From: 2-01-FULL-39-33 sp964361645
GTDB taxonomy: Bacteria; Patescibacteriota; Patescibacteriia; 2-01-FULL-39-33
Assembly: GCA_964361645.1 (NCBI GenBank)
Contig: CAYIBK010000001.1
Location: forward strand, 1-64,000
Reading direction: 5' to 3'
Length of the DNA: 64,000 nucleotides
Shown here in pieces: positions 39,247 through 47,366 of the stretch; within the stretch, counting starts at the first letter, position 1; each line of letters opens with the position of its first letter. The notes under the pieces are model-generated. The model was given only the letters and a program-made list of their open reading frames with translations. It searched no databases and was not told the DNA's origin. The translations under genes and the position numbers were made by a program.

Positions 39247-41427
39247 ATGAAAAATAATTTGGCCAAATTTTTAATCCTGACGGTTTTTATATTGTCTGGT
39301 TTTTTTGTTTTAGCTAACCCAGCTAGCGCTATTTATGCCACCACAACTAATCCTTATTATACTAGCGGATATGATTTTAGAGATGTTTGGGGCACATTTG
39401 TTACCGATGAGCATTTTTGGTTTGATGGTGAGCATTACCGCTATTCCTTTACGCCCACTAGAGATTTTTATACATCTTGGGTTAATTATGGCGATCGCAT
39501 AACTAAGCGTTATCCTTATTCTGTTTGGTTAAGTACTAGTTATTTTTTCCAAAGAGGGGGCGGCGGGGGAAGCGGTGTTTACTTTGTTGAAAATCTAAAT
39601 GATTTAAACGGCTATAAACAGGGGGATAGTATTTTTTTCTTGTGGGAAAAAAATCATCGCTATGATACTTATATTATTGAAAGGGAAATACCAGCTAGCG
39701 GATTAACTGAAGATAATTTATTTTTGAATTGGCATTTTAAGGATTATCCAGATGATAGATTAAAGCCGGAATATAGTTTTGTTCAATTTGGAATTCGCTA
39801 CGACGATTATATTAATCACAGCCATGGGCGTAATTATATCGATTATGATTATGCACCAGAGCCGGATGAACCGGATCCAGTTATTATCATTCCAGGGATT
39901 TTGGGGAGTTGGGATTTTGGTGCTGGCTGGGAATTAGACCCGATTTTTAATACTTATGACAATCTTTGGGAGGCTTTAAAGTTAGCTGGCTATGAAGATG
40001 GTAAAACTTTATTTGCTCTTCCTTATGACTGGAATAACTCAAATACTGATACGGCTATAGAATTAGAAAATAAAATAGAGGAAATCAAAGATATTTGTGA
40101 TTGTAATAAAGTTGATTTAATAGCTCATTCCATGGGCGGTTTAGTGGCTAGGGCTTATATTGAGGGAGATAATTATCAAAATGATGTTGATCAATTGATT
40201 TTTTTAGCCACACCTCATCTTGGTTCATCAAAAGCATATTTAATGTGGGAGGGGGGAGAATTTGGTCAAAAAAGAGATGATTTTTTAATGGAAAGAATAT
40301 TTGCTTTAATAGCTGATTCCAGTGGGTACGATTCTATATTTGATCTGATTAGAAATAACCCGATTTATTCCATTGAGGAATTATTACCTGTTTATAATTA
40401 TTTAAAAAGAAAGGATGATAATGGTGATTGGCAATTAACAGATTATGATAATAATTATCCCCAAAATGAATTTTTAGAAGAATTAAACAGTGATGATAAT
40501 TTAGCTAAATTAGATAATATCGATATCACCAATATAATTGCTAGCTCTGGAGAGAGTTCTACTATTAATTATTTAAAAGTTATAGATAAAGAATTTGATG
40601 TGGATATTTGGGAAAATGGTTACCCCGATGGTTATTACTCTTTTTTTGGTGATCATGGTCTGGAATATAGTAGTGGGGATCAAACTGTTCCTAGTAGAAG
40701 TAATAGTGGATTTTTAGGCCTAGATGATGTGACTATTGAAAGTAATCATGATCAAATAGTGACTGATGCTCAAAAATTAGTGATAAAAGAGTTAACAGGC
40801 CAGGAACCAACAATAGAAGTAAGAAAAAATATATTTTCTAAATATCTAATGATTAGGATATTTTCTCCGGCTGATTTTGTAGTTATCGCTCCCAACGGTC
40901 AGAGAGTGGGCAAGGATTTTGTAAATAACACAGAAATAAACGAAATAGAAAACGCTTTTTATACTGGTTTCAATAATGGTGTAGAGTTTGTTGTTATTCC
41001 CAATCCAATGGAGGGCGAATATAAAGTAGAATTGCAAGGCACGGGCAATGGCAAATACACCTTAAGCGCCAGTTTAATCAGTGATGATTTAGCTCTAGAT
41101 AGCGATTACGAGGGTTTGATATCATTGGGCAGTATTGATGATTATAAAATAACCTTGGCTACTGATAAAATATCAGATTTAAATCCCGATATTAAAACGC
41201 TTGATAAATTAATAGAAGAAATAGAAGAGATGTATCAAAAAGGCTGGCTAAATCATTTTGGCAGTAAAAATGCGCTACTTTCACAATTAAAGAATGGTTT
41301 TGGAAATGATAAGCAGTTTGAACAGTTAAATAAATTTCTGGACAATATGTTAGAAAAAGACAGGTTGAATCGGCGTTCTTATGATATAATTAAATCAGCG
41401 CTAATAAATATTAGAAATAATCTATGA
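39247..41427 (+). CDS. secreted LCAT/lipase-like alpha/beta hydrolase
   Basis: 726 aa from the ATG at 39247; a TTG four codons upstream is possible but would lengthen the signal peptide unnaturally. Signal peptide ends near ANPASA-I. After about 200 residues without known family comes a hydrolase domain: PVIIIPGILGSWDFG (oxyanion region), AHSMGGLVARAY with nucleophile Ser295 in the GxSxG-type elbow, Asp478 in SGDQTVPS and His501 in SNHDQIV, the order of lecithin-cholesterol acyltransferase and lipase families. The C-terminal quarter is beta-rich then helical. It likely cleaves an ester outside the cell, perhaps on host lipid. Its end overlaps the next gene by 4 bp. Confidence 0.8.
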   Translation: MKNNLAKFLILTVFILSGFFVLANPASAIYATTTNPYYTSGYDFRDVWGTFVTDEHFWFDGEHYRYSFTPTRDFYTSWVNYGDRITKRYPYSVWLSTSYFFQRGGGGGSGVYFVENLNDLNGYKQGDSIFFLWEKNHRYDTYIIEREIPASGLTEDNLFLNWHFKDYPDDRLKPEYSFVQFGIRYDDYINHSHGRNYIDYDYAPEPDEPDPVIIIPGILGSWDFGAGWELDPIFNTYDNLWEALKLAGYEDGKTLFALPYDWNNSNTDTAIELENKIEEIKDICDCNKVDLIAHSMGGLVARAYIEGDNYQNDVDQLIFLATPHLGSSKAYLMWEGGEFGQKRDDFLMERIFALIADSSGYDSIFDLIRNNPIYSIEELLPVYNYLKRKDDNGDWQLTDYDNNYPQNEFLEELNSDDNLAKLDNIDITNIIASSGESSTINYLKVIDKEFDVDIWENGYPDGYYSFFGDHGLEYSSGDQTVPSRSNSGFLGLDDVTIESNHDQIVTDAQKLVIKELTGQEPTIEVRKNIFSKYLMIRIFSPADFVVIAPNGQRVGKDFVNNTEINEIENAFYTGFNNGVEFVVIPNPMEGEYKVELQGTGNGKYTLSASLISDDLALDSDYEGLISLGSIDDYKITLATDKISDLNPDIKTLDKLIEEIEEMYQKGWLNHFGSKNALLSQLKNGFGNDKQFEQLNKFLDNMLEKDRLNRRSYDIIKSALINIRNNL

Positions 41428-41792
41428 ATCAAACATCAAAAAAATTATTATTAACAATTATTACTATTATTTTAATCATTGCCTTTACTCCTATTTTTGG
41501 TAATTTATATGAATCATATTTCGGTCCAGTGACCTCAGGTCTTTTTATAGGTCCTTCTCATCCAGAATATATTGATGGTTTTTTAATGAGTTATATTGTT
41601 TTTGTTACTATATTATTAGTAATTTTATTGAATTATAAAAAATATATATGGCTATTATTAGCCACTTGGCCCATCGTTATTAGTTTAATGGCTGGGGATG
41701 GCTCGGCTTTGATTATTGATATATTTTTATTTATTATTGCTTTTGTTTTAGCTCAAATTATTTTATTTCTCTACAAAAAATTTAAAAAGTAA
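41424..41792 (+). CDS. small membrane protein coupled to the hydrolase
   Basis: 122 aa, four TM helices (about 10-28, 48-67, 71-90, 93-116), a loop with SYFGPVTSGLFIGPSHPEY between the first two. The ATGA overlap with the hydrolase gene shows translational coupling. No family is recognised; it may help export, anchor or immunity-like protection, but that is conjecture. Confidence 0.65.
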   Translation: MNQTSKKLLLTIITIILIIAFTPIFGNLYESYFGPVTSGLFIGPSHPEYIDGFLMSYIVFVTILLVILLNYKKYIWLLLATWPIVISLMAGDGSALIIDIFLFIIAFVLAQIILFLYKKFKK

Positions 41793-41811
41793 ATATTATT
41801 ATCATTAACTA

Positions 41812-41840
41812 AAAAACTTCGAGATTATCTCGGAGTTTTT
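41812..41840. terminator. terminator after the hydrolase pair
   Basis: AAAAACTTCGAGA / CTCGGAGTTTTT with a 4-nt loop. Confidence 0.85.
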
Positions 41841-41867
41841 GTGACATTATATTATTACCATCTCACT

Positions 41868-42050
41868 GTCATTGCGAGCCTGCCTGTCGGTAGACAGGGG
41901 ACGAAGCAATCACACTTAATATACACATGAGATTGCTTCACTCCACTTCGTTTCGTTCGCAATGACACTTTAGCACACCGTCATTGCGAGCCTGCCTGTC
42001 GGCAGACAGGCTTGCGAAGCAATCCCACTTATTCGCTATCTCGCAATGAC
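41868..42050. repeat. GTCATTGCGA elements, copies 10 and 11, with nested 20-bp palindromes
   Basis: Copy 10 spans 41868-41966 and copy 11 spans 41980-42050. In both, a 20-bp palindrome of the CCTGCCTGTCGG family (41879-41898 and 41991-42010) sits inside the left arm directly after GCGAG. In copy 10 removing the palindrome restores GCGAG|GGACGAAGCAATC exactly, as in the uninterrupted copy at 12936. Confidence 0.9.
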
Positions 42051-42074
42051 AAGCGAGAATGACAAAAAGTAAAA

Positions 42075-43477
42075 TCACAAATACAACTCAAAAGTCTCTT
42101 TAATCATTTTTTCTTTAGAAAATTTTTCTTTAACATCTTTCTCGGCTTGCTCGCCAAATTTTTGGGCGATTGGCTGATTATCAATTAAATATCTTATTTT
42201 CTCGGCCAAAATTTTATAATTTTTTGCTTCAATCAACAATCCATTTTTTTGATCGAATATCATTTCTGGCACACCTCCAACACTAGTGGCAATAATTGGC
42301 AGTTTAGCCGACATTGCTTCCAAAATAGAATAGGGGAATCCCTCTTTTACTGATGAGGAAATATAAATATCAAAGGCTTTTAAATATTTTGAAGCATTTT
42401 CGCGCTTACCTAAAAGAATAAATTTATTTTTTAAATTAAATTGATCAATTAAAACTTCCAATTCTGGTCTTAAATCACCATCACCAATTACCACCGCTAC
42501 AATATTTCTATCACCTAGTTCTTTAATGGCTTCTATAAAATATTCCAGTCCTTTGGTTTTATAGAAGTTAGCAATCGTGCCAACAATTATTTTTTTCTCA
42601 CCATTAGATGTGGAATAATTTATTTTCCCCCCACTGCCTGTGTGGTAGTTAGTTATTTTTCCCCCACTGCCGGAGGGGGGGCTAGGGGGGGTGGGAGTAA
42701 AANNNNNNNNNNNNNNNNNNNNNNNNNNNNNNNNNNNNNNNNNNNNNNNNNNNNNNNNNNNNNNNNNNNNNNNNNNNNNNNNNNNNNNNNNNNNNNNNNN
42801 NNGTTAGTTATTTTTCCCCCACTGCCGGAGGGGGGGCTAGGGGGGGTGGGAGTAAAATCAGCTAGCTTATAATTTTTAAATAATTCCTGTCCAGCTTTTT
42901 CCTTCTCTAAAAACACCATCAAGTCGGTATCTACACCATTATGGATAGCCACTAATTTTTTAGCCTGGGCGATTTTATATTTTAGGGCTGTTTGATAATC
43001 AAATTCCGAAACGCAAATTATTTTATCTTTTGGCCTGGAAGTTATTTTTTCTAAACTCCAATACAGCCATTTTTTAATTTTACTCATCGGTTCATTAAAA
43101 ACCCAGCCATGAGCGGTATAAATAACATGATAAGAAATCTTAGTTATGGCATGATTGGCTAATGAACCGATCACTCCTGCTTTACTGCTGTTTAAATGAA
43201 TTATATCCGGTTTAACTTGTTTATATAGTTTTCGCAGTTCAAAAACAGCTAAAATATCGTTAAGGGGAGAAATTTGCCTCACTAGATGTTTTATCTGGTA
43301 TATGGGAATGTTTTTCTGTCCCAGTTCATTAATCAGCGATTTACCATGGCTTTCCCCAATAGCCACGCTGATATCGTAATTTTTGGCTTCTAAACTAGTG
43401 GCTAAATCATAGATATAGCGTTGCGCCCCGCCAACTTCCGCTTGGGTTATCACATATAAAATCTTTCTCTTTTCCAT
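42075..43477 (-). CDS. GT4 glycosyltransferase, interrupted by an artefactual gap
   Basis: Two apparent ORFs are one gene. Collapsing the N gap and the 55-bp duplication gives 1248 bp, 416 codons, without an internal stop: MEKRKILYVITQAEVGGAQRY at the start, HLNSSKAGVIGSL, HGWVFNEP, CVSEFDYQTALK, AIHNGVDTD, then GTIANFYKTKGLEYFIEAIKEL, GDGDLRPELE, LLGKRENASKYLKAFDIYISSSVKEGFPYSILEAMSAKLPIIATSVGGVPEMI. The last part holds the EX7E-type site of GT4 enzymes. About 25 residues (TPTPPSPPSGSGG and its near-repeat HTGSGGK) are encoded by a GC-rich palindromic repeat and look like an insertion. It transfers a sugar from a nucleotide donor. A promoter lies at 43507-43535. Confidence 0.85.
42703..42802. 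other. 100-N scaffold gap, artefact
   Basis: Exactly 100 N flanked by identical 55-bp sequences (42648-42702 and 42803-42857). These contain the C-run/G-run repeat that probably broke the assembly. Confidence 0.9.
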
Positions 43478-43506
43478 AATTGACTTTTTATCTAAAATAT
43501 ATAATA

Positions 43507-43535
43507 ATATTAAGGTATATTTGATTATTTATCAA
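43507..43535 (-). promoter_or_regulatory. promoter of the 42075-43477 glycosyltransferase
   Basis: Minus strand: TTGATA (43535-43530), 17-nt spacer, TAATAT (43512-43507). It overlaps the divergent control region of the plus-strand glycan genes, where TATAAT lies at 43601-43606. Confidence 0.5.
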
Positions 43536-43600
43536 GTTTACCCCGTTAAGTATTTATTATAATTAGTTAGCTTGTTTTATTGATTTTAATTAGTAAATAC

Positions 43601-43606
43601 TATAAT
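43601..43606 (+). promoter_or_regulatory. -10 element of the glycan operon
   Basis: TATAAT about 39 nt before the epimerase ATG; the -35 is weak (TTGATT with 15-nt spacing). Confidence 0.4.
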
Positions 43607-43644
43607 AGGGTTATTTATGATTTTATTATTTAACTGGGGTAAAA

Positions 43645-44598
43645 ATGACTATCTTAATAACCGGGATTGCCGGTTTTATTGGTTCCAATACCGCTAAAAA
43701 ACTGCTTGAAAGAGGGGATAAAATCATTGGCATAGATAATTTCAATGATTATTACGATCCAGCTTTAAAAGAAAAAAGGATTAGCGAGTTTTTGGCTGAT
43801 TATGATTTTAAGCTTTACAGGATTGATATAGCCAATGAAGTCGCTTTGGCGAAAGTTTTTGAGGAAAATAAAATTGATAAAATTTGTCATTTAGCGGCCC
43901 AAGCCGGAGTGAGATATTCGCTAACCAACCCAGATATTTATTTGCAGGCCAATATAATTGGCACTAATAATTTATTGGAGATGGTTCACAAATACAATAT
44001 TAATAATTTTGTCTTTGCTTCCTCTTCTTCGGTTTATGGCGGTAATACCAAAATTCCATTTTCTGAATCAGATAATGTTGATACTCCGATTTCTTTGTAT
44101 GCGGCCACCAAAAAGGCTAACGAGCTCCAGGCCCATGTCTATCATCATCTTTATGGTATCAATTGCTTTGGTCTTAGGTTTTTTACGGTTTATGGCCCTT
44201 GGGGTAGGCCGGATATGGCTTATTATAAATTTACCAATAGTATTTTAAACGGCCAGCCCATAGATGTTTATGGTGGCGGCCATCACAGAAGAGATTTCAC
44301 TTATATTGATGACATTGTTTCGGGCATTGTTTCAGCTTTAGATAATTGCTCGGGTTATGAAATTTTTAACTTGGGTAATAATAAGCCGGTAGAATTGGAA
44401 CATTTCATTTCTATTATAGAAAATAAATTAAATAAAAAAGCCATTAAAAATTATCTGCCGCCGCAAAGTGGCGATGTAGCAGAAACGTATGCTAATATTG
44501 ATAAAGCTAAAAAGATTTTGGGATATGAACCCAAGGTAAACATTGAAGAGGGATTGGATAAATTTTTAACCTGGTATAAAAAATATTATAAAGAATAA
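43645..44598 (+). CDS. NAD-dependent nucleotide-sugar epimerase (UDP-glucuronate 4-epimerase-like)
   Basis: 317 aa extended short-chain dehydrogenase. GIAGFIG nucleotide motif at residues 7-13, NFNDYYDPALKE after the second strand (typical of glucuronate 4-epimerases), HLAAQAGVRYS, SSSVYGG, the catalytic YAATKK and VYGPWGRPDMAYYKF. It interconverts UDP-glucuronate and UDP-galacturonate, or a related pair; the exact substrate is inferred. First plus-strand gene of the glycan locus, with the UDP-sugar dehydrogenase 3 bp downstream, which would supply the uronate. Confidence 0.88.
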   Translation: MTILITGIAGFIGSNTAKKLLERGDKIIGIDNFNDYYDPALKEKRISEFLADYDFKLYRIDIANEVALAKVFEENKIDKICHLAAQAGVRYSLTNPDIYLQANIIGTNNLLEMVHKYNINNFVFASSSSVYGGNTKIPFSESDNVDTPISLYAATKKANELQAHVYHHLYGINCFGLRFFTVYGPWGRPDMAYYKFTNSILNGQPIDVYGGGHHRRDFTYIDDIVSGIVSALDNCSGYEIFNLGNNKPVELEHFISIIENKLNKKAIKNYLPPQSGDVAETYANIDKAKKILGYEPKVNIEEGLDKFLTWYKKYYKE

Positions 44599-44601
44599 AC
44601 T

Positions 44602-45639
44602 ATGGAAAATAACAAGGTAAATGGCGTAGCCAGAGATGGTGAATTACGAAGTAAGAGAGAGTCCCCTGGGGGAGATGGTGGCCTGGGCCAAAAAATAGGA
44701 TTTATCGGACAAGGCTGGATCGGCAAAAATTATGCTGATGATTTTGAAAGACGTGGCTTTGAAGTTGTGCGTTATGGTTTGGAAGATCCTTATATTCATA
44801 ACGGAGAAAAAATTGCCGAATGCGATATTGTTTTTATCGCTGTGCCCACGCCCACCACACCCCAGGGCTTTAACGATTCTATTTTGCGTTCGGCCGTTAA
44901 AAAAGTTGGCTTAGGAAAAATTGCTGTCATTAAATCTACTATTTTACCGGGCACAACACAATCAATCCAAATTGCCAATCCCGATGTGATTGTTTTTCAT
45001 TCTCCGGAATTTTTAACTGAAGCGACGGCTGATTATGATGCTGCTAATCCCATTAGAAATATTATTGGTATAGTTGAAGACAACGAAGTCTTGCGCGCCA
45101 AAGCTAGTGAGGTGATGGCTGTTTTGCCACGGGCGCCGTATGAGGTAATATGCTCCGATAAAGAAGCCGAACTAATAAAGTATGGCGGTAATAATTGGTT
45201 TTATTTCAAAGTTATTTTTGTCAATATGCTTTATGATTTAGCAGCTGAGCTTGGTTGTGATTGGCAAGTAATCCGCAATTCAATGGCCGCTGATCCGCGC
45301 ATTGGTTCTACTCATTTGAATCCAGTCCATAATTCAGGGGAAAGTGGTGGTGAAGCTAGGCCCGGTTATACAGACAGGCCAAAATTGAAATTCAATGAAC
45401 TACATTTGGAGCCGATTCATAAATCAGGCCGCGGAGCCGGTGGCCATTGTTTTATTAAGGATTTTGCGGCCTACTCCGAACTTTATAATAAGTTGGTGGG
45501 TGATGAATTTAGCCGAGAAGTTTTTAAGGCGATGAAAAATAAAAATATTGATTTACTTATTAAGAGCAATAAGGATTTAGATCTTTTAATCGGGGTTTAT
45601 GGTGAAGAAATATTAAATCATGGAAAATCAGAAGAATAA
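44602..45639 (+). CDS. UDP-glucose/GDP-mannose dehydrogenase family protein with repeat-derived N-terminus
   Basis: 345 aa. After about 30 extra residues comes a Rossmann start (KIGFIGQGWIGKNYADDF), VFIAVPTPTT, KSTILPGTT, FHSPEFLTEATA, AELIKYGGNNWFYFKVIFVN and the catalytic-Cys region GRGAGGHCFIKDF. It oxidises C6 of a nucleotide sugar. It lacks the usual C-terminal UDP-binding domain, as do some short family members. The N-terminal peptide NNKVNGVAR...GGLGQKI is repeated almost identically at the start of the glycosyltransferase at 48094, so it is a DNA repeat captured as coding sequence. It overlaps the following gene. Confidence 0.85.
   Translation: MENNKVNGVARDGELRSKRESPGGDGGLGQKIGFIGQGWIGKNYADDFERRGFEVVRYGLEDPYIHNGEKIAECDIVFIAVPTPTTPQGFNDSILRSAVKKVGLGKIAVIKSTILPGTTQSIQIANPDVIVFHSPEFLTEATADYDAANPIRNIIGIVEDNEVLRAKASEVMAVLPRAPYEVICSDKEAELIKYGGNNWFYFKVIFVNMLYDLAAELGCDWQVIRNSMAADPRIGSTHLNPVHNSGESGGEARPGYTDRPKLKFNELHLEPIHKSGRGAGGHCFIKDFAAYSELYNKLVGDEFSREVFKAMKNKNIDLLIKSNKDLDLLIGVYGEEILNHGKSEE
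44605..44696 (+). repeat. repeat element fused to the dehydrogenase N-terminus
   Basis: Shares ATAACAAGGTAAATGGCGTA and GGTGGCCTGGGCCAAAAAAT with 48097-48147. It carries an extra internal stretch with a CCCCTGGGGG palindrome. Confidence 0.75.
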
Positions 45640-46810
45640 AATTTTAATCATCTCTTTGGCTTATCATCCATTTGTGGGCGGGGCCGAAGTAGCGATCAAA
45701 GAAATTACCCAGAGATTGGGCAGTGATTTTTCCGCCCCAGGCGGACAGGGATTTTGTTTTGATATGATCACTTGCAATTTGGACGGAGTGCAAAAATCAG
45801 AGGAAGAAAATTTTAATGGCATTGATAAAATTTATCGGATTTCATTATTTCCCCATCCTTATCAAGGAGGGGGGTGGGGGGGGGTTAAAAAGGTGATCAA
45901 TAAATATTTGTTTCCCTGGTTGGCTTATAAAAAAGCCGTAGAATTGCAAAATGAAAATAATTATTCCGTGGTTTGGGCGATGATGGCCAACCAAGCTGGT
46001 TGGGCGGCAAAAAAGTTTAAGAAAAAATTTCCTCGAATAAAATACTTGCTCACCCTGCAAGAAGGGGATAGTGAATTAGATATTTGGCTAAGAACTTGGT
46101 TTATTCGCCCTCTTTATAAAAATATTTATAAGACAGCTGATTATATCCAGGCAATTTCTAATTTTTTAAAAAAACGAGCCATAAATTTAGGAGCAAAGTG
46201 TAAAATTGAAGTGGTGCCAAACGGCATAGGCACTGTCATTGCGAGGAGCGAAGCGACAAAGCAATCCCAAGGTATTAAAAGAGTTATCACAGTATCACGA
46301 TTAGTAGAAAAAAACGGTTTAAGGTATTTGATTGAAGCCATGACTAATGTTGATGGTAAATTAATTATATTGGGCAATGGTAAATTAGAATTTAAATTAA
46401 AATCTTTAACTAAAAATTTAAATTTAGAAAATAAAGTTGAATTTTTAGGTGAGGTGACTAATGATCAGGTTTATGAATATCTTAATACTGCCGATGTATT
46501 TGCGCGGCCATCACTATCAGAAGGTTTGGGCAATGCTTTTTTAGAGGCGATGGCGCAAAGTGTACCCGTTATTGCTACTCCGGTTGGTGGTATTCCTGAT
46601 TTCTTAGAAGATGGTAAAACTGGTTGGTTTTGTAAAGTTAAAAATCCCAAAAGCATTGCTGATAAAATAAATTACATTTTAGATGAAAAAAATAAAGAGG
46701 AAGTTAATATGGTTATAGAAAATGCTAGAAAAATGGTTATAGAAAAATATAATTGGGATCAAATATCAATAAAAATGAAAAACATTTTTATTAAATTAAT
46801 TAATAACTAA
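45620..46810 (+). CDS. GT4 glycosyltransferase carrying three repeat-derived insertions
   Basis: 396 aa. N-terminal domain ILIISLAYHPFVGGAEVAIKE, then LLTLQEGDSELD, IQAISNFLKKRA, and C-terminal VITVSRLVEKNGLRYLIEAM, GNGKLEFKL, FARPSLSEGLGNAFLEAMAQSVPVIATPVGGIPDFLEDGKTG with the GT4 acid pair. Three stretches are foreign to the fold: SAPGGQG near residue 38, PHPYQGGGWGGV near 78, and TVIARSEATKQSQ near 206. The last is a translated half copy of the GTCATTGCGA element (46235-46269). All keep the reading frame. It overlaps the dehydrogenase gene by 20 bp. Confidence 0.85.
   Translation: MENQKNKILIISLAYHPFVGGAEVAIKEITQRLGSDFSAPGGQGFCFDMITCNLDGVQKSEEENFNGIDKIYRISLFPHPYQGGGWGGVKKVINKYLFPWLAYKKAVELQNENNYSVVWAMMANQAGWAAKKFKKKFPRIKYLLTLQEGDSELDIWLRTWFIRPLYKNIYKTADYIQAISNFLKKRAINLGAKCKIEVVPNGIGTVIARSEATKQSQGIKRVITVSRLVEKNGLRYLIEAMTNVDGKLIILGNGKLEFKLKSLTKNLNLENKVEFLGEVTNDQVYEYLNTADVFARPSLSEGLGNAFLEAMAQSVPVIATPVGGIPDFLEDGKTGWFCKVKNPKSIADKINYILDEKNKEEVNMVIENARKMVIEKYNWDQISIKMKNIFIKLINN
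45851..45888 (+). repeat. C-run/G-run palindromic repeat inside a glycosyltransferase
   Basis: CCCCATCCTTATCAAGGAGG followed by a long G-run, in frame as PHPYQGGGWGG. It is the same family as 36229-36270. Confidence 0.7.
46235..46269 (+). repeat. GTCATTGCGA half-element inside a glycosyltransferase reading frame (copy 12)
   Basis: GTCATTGCGAGGAGCGAAGC continues to AAGCAATCCCA, matching the left half of intergenic copies, and reads VIARSEATKQSQ in frame. Confidence 0.85.
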
Positions 46811-46814
46811 AAAT

Positions 46815-47354
46815 ATGAATCAAAAAACAAAAATATTTTTTGTCATTTTGATAATGGCATTACTAGTAGCCTCAAGGCTGGTAAAACACCCTTTTAATTT
46901 TTCACCGGTTATTGCCGTTTCTATTTTTGCCGGTTTTTATTTAAAGAAGTATTGGGCGGTGGCCTTGCCGCTTATCGCTATGGCCATCAGTGATTACTTT
47001 ATTGGTTTTTATGATTGGCAAATTATGGCTTCGGTTTATCTAAGTATTGCTGTAGCTTTTTTAATCGGCCGAGTTTTAGCTAAACATAAGAAATGGTATA
47101 ACATTATTTTTTCGGCCGTTATTTCTTCGGTTTTATTTTTCTTAATTACTAATTTTGCTGTTTGGGCTTTTTTTGACTGGTATCCTCATACTTGGGCTGG
47201 GTTAATGTCTGATTTTACTTTAGCTATTCCATTTTTTAGAAACAGCTTCATTGGTGATTTAGTTTATACTTCCGCTCTATTTTCTATCTTTGAATTTTCT
47301 CTCTTTTGGGCGGATAAGAAAATCAAAGCTAGCACTGGCTTAGCAACTAGGTAA
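46815..47354 (+). CDS. DUF6580-type membrane protein
   Basis: 179 aa, about five TM helices. The pattern ASRLVKHPFNFSPVIAVSIFAGFYLK, ISDYFIGFYDWQ, TNFAVWAFFDWYPHTWAGL and AIPFFRNSFIGDLVYTSALF matches the DUF6580 group, which resembles substrate-binding subunits of vitamin transporters. Transport of a small cofactor is suggested by that resemblance only. Cobalamin would be attractive because three cobalamin-type radical SAM proteins are nearby. It lies 4 bp after the glycosyltransferase gene. Confidence 0.7.
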   Translation: MNQKTKIFFVILIMALLVASRLVKHPFNFSPVIAVSIFAGFYLKKYWAVALPLIAMAISDYFIGFYDWQIMASVYLSIAVAFLIGRVLAKHKKWYNIIFSAVISSVLFFLITNFAVWAFFDWYPHTWAGLMSDFTLAIPFFRNSFIGDLVYTSALFSIFEFSLFWADKKIKASTGLATR

Positions 47355-47366
47355 ATATAATAATAA

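Noticed and set aside
42642..42872. Plus-strand ORF crossing the N gap
   Set aside because: It exists only because N is read as open codons; both sides are the same 55-bp repeat on the strand opposite a real gene.
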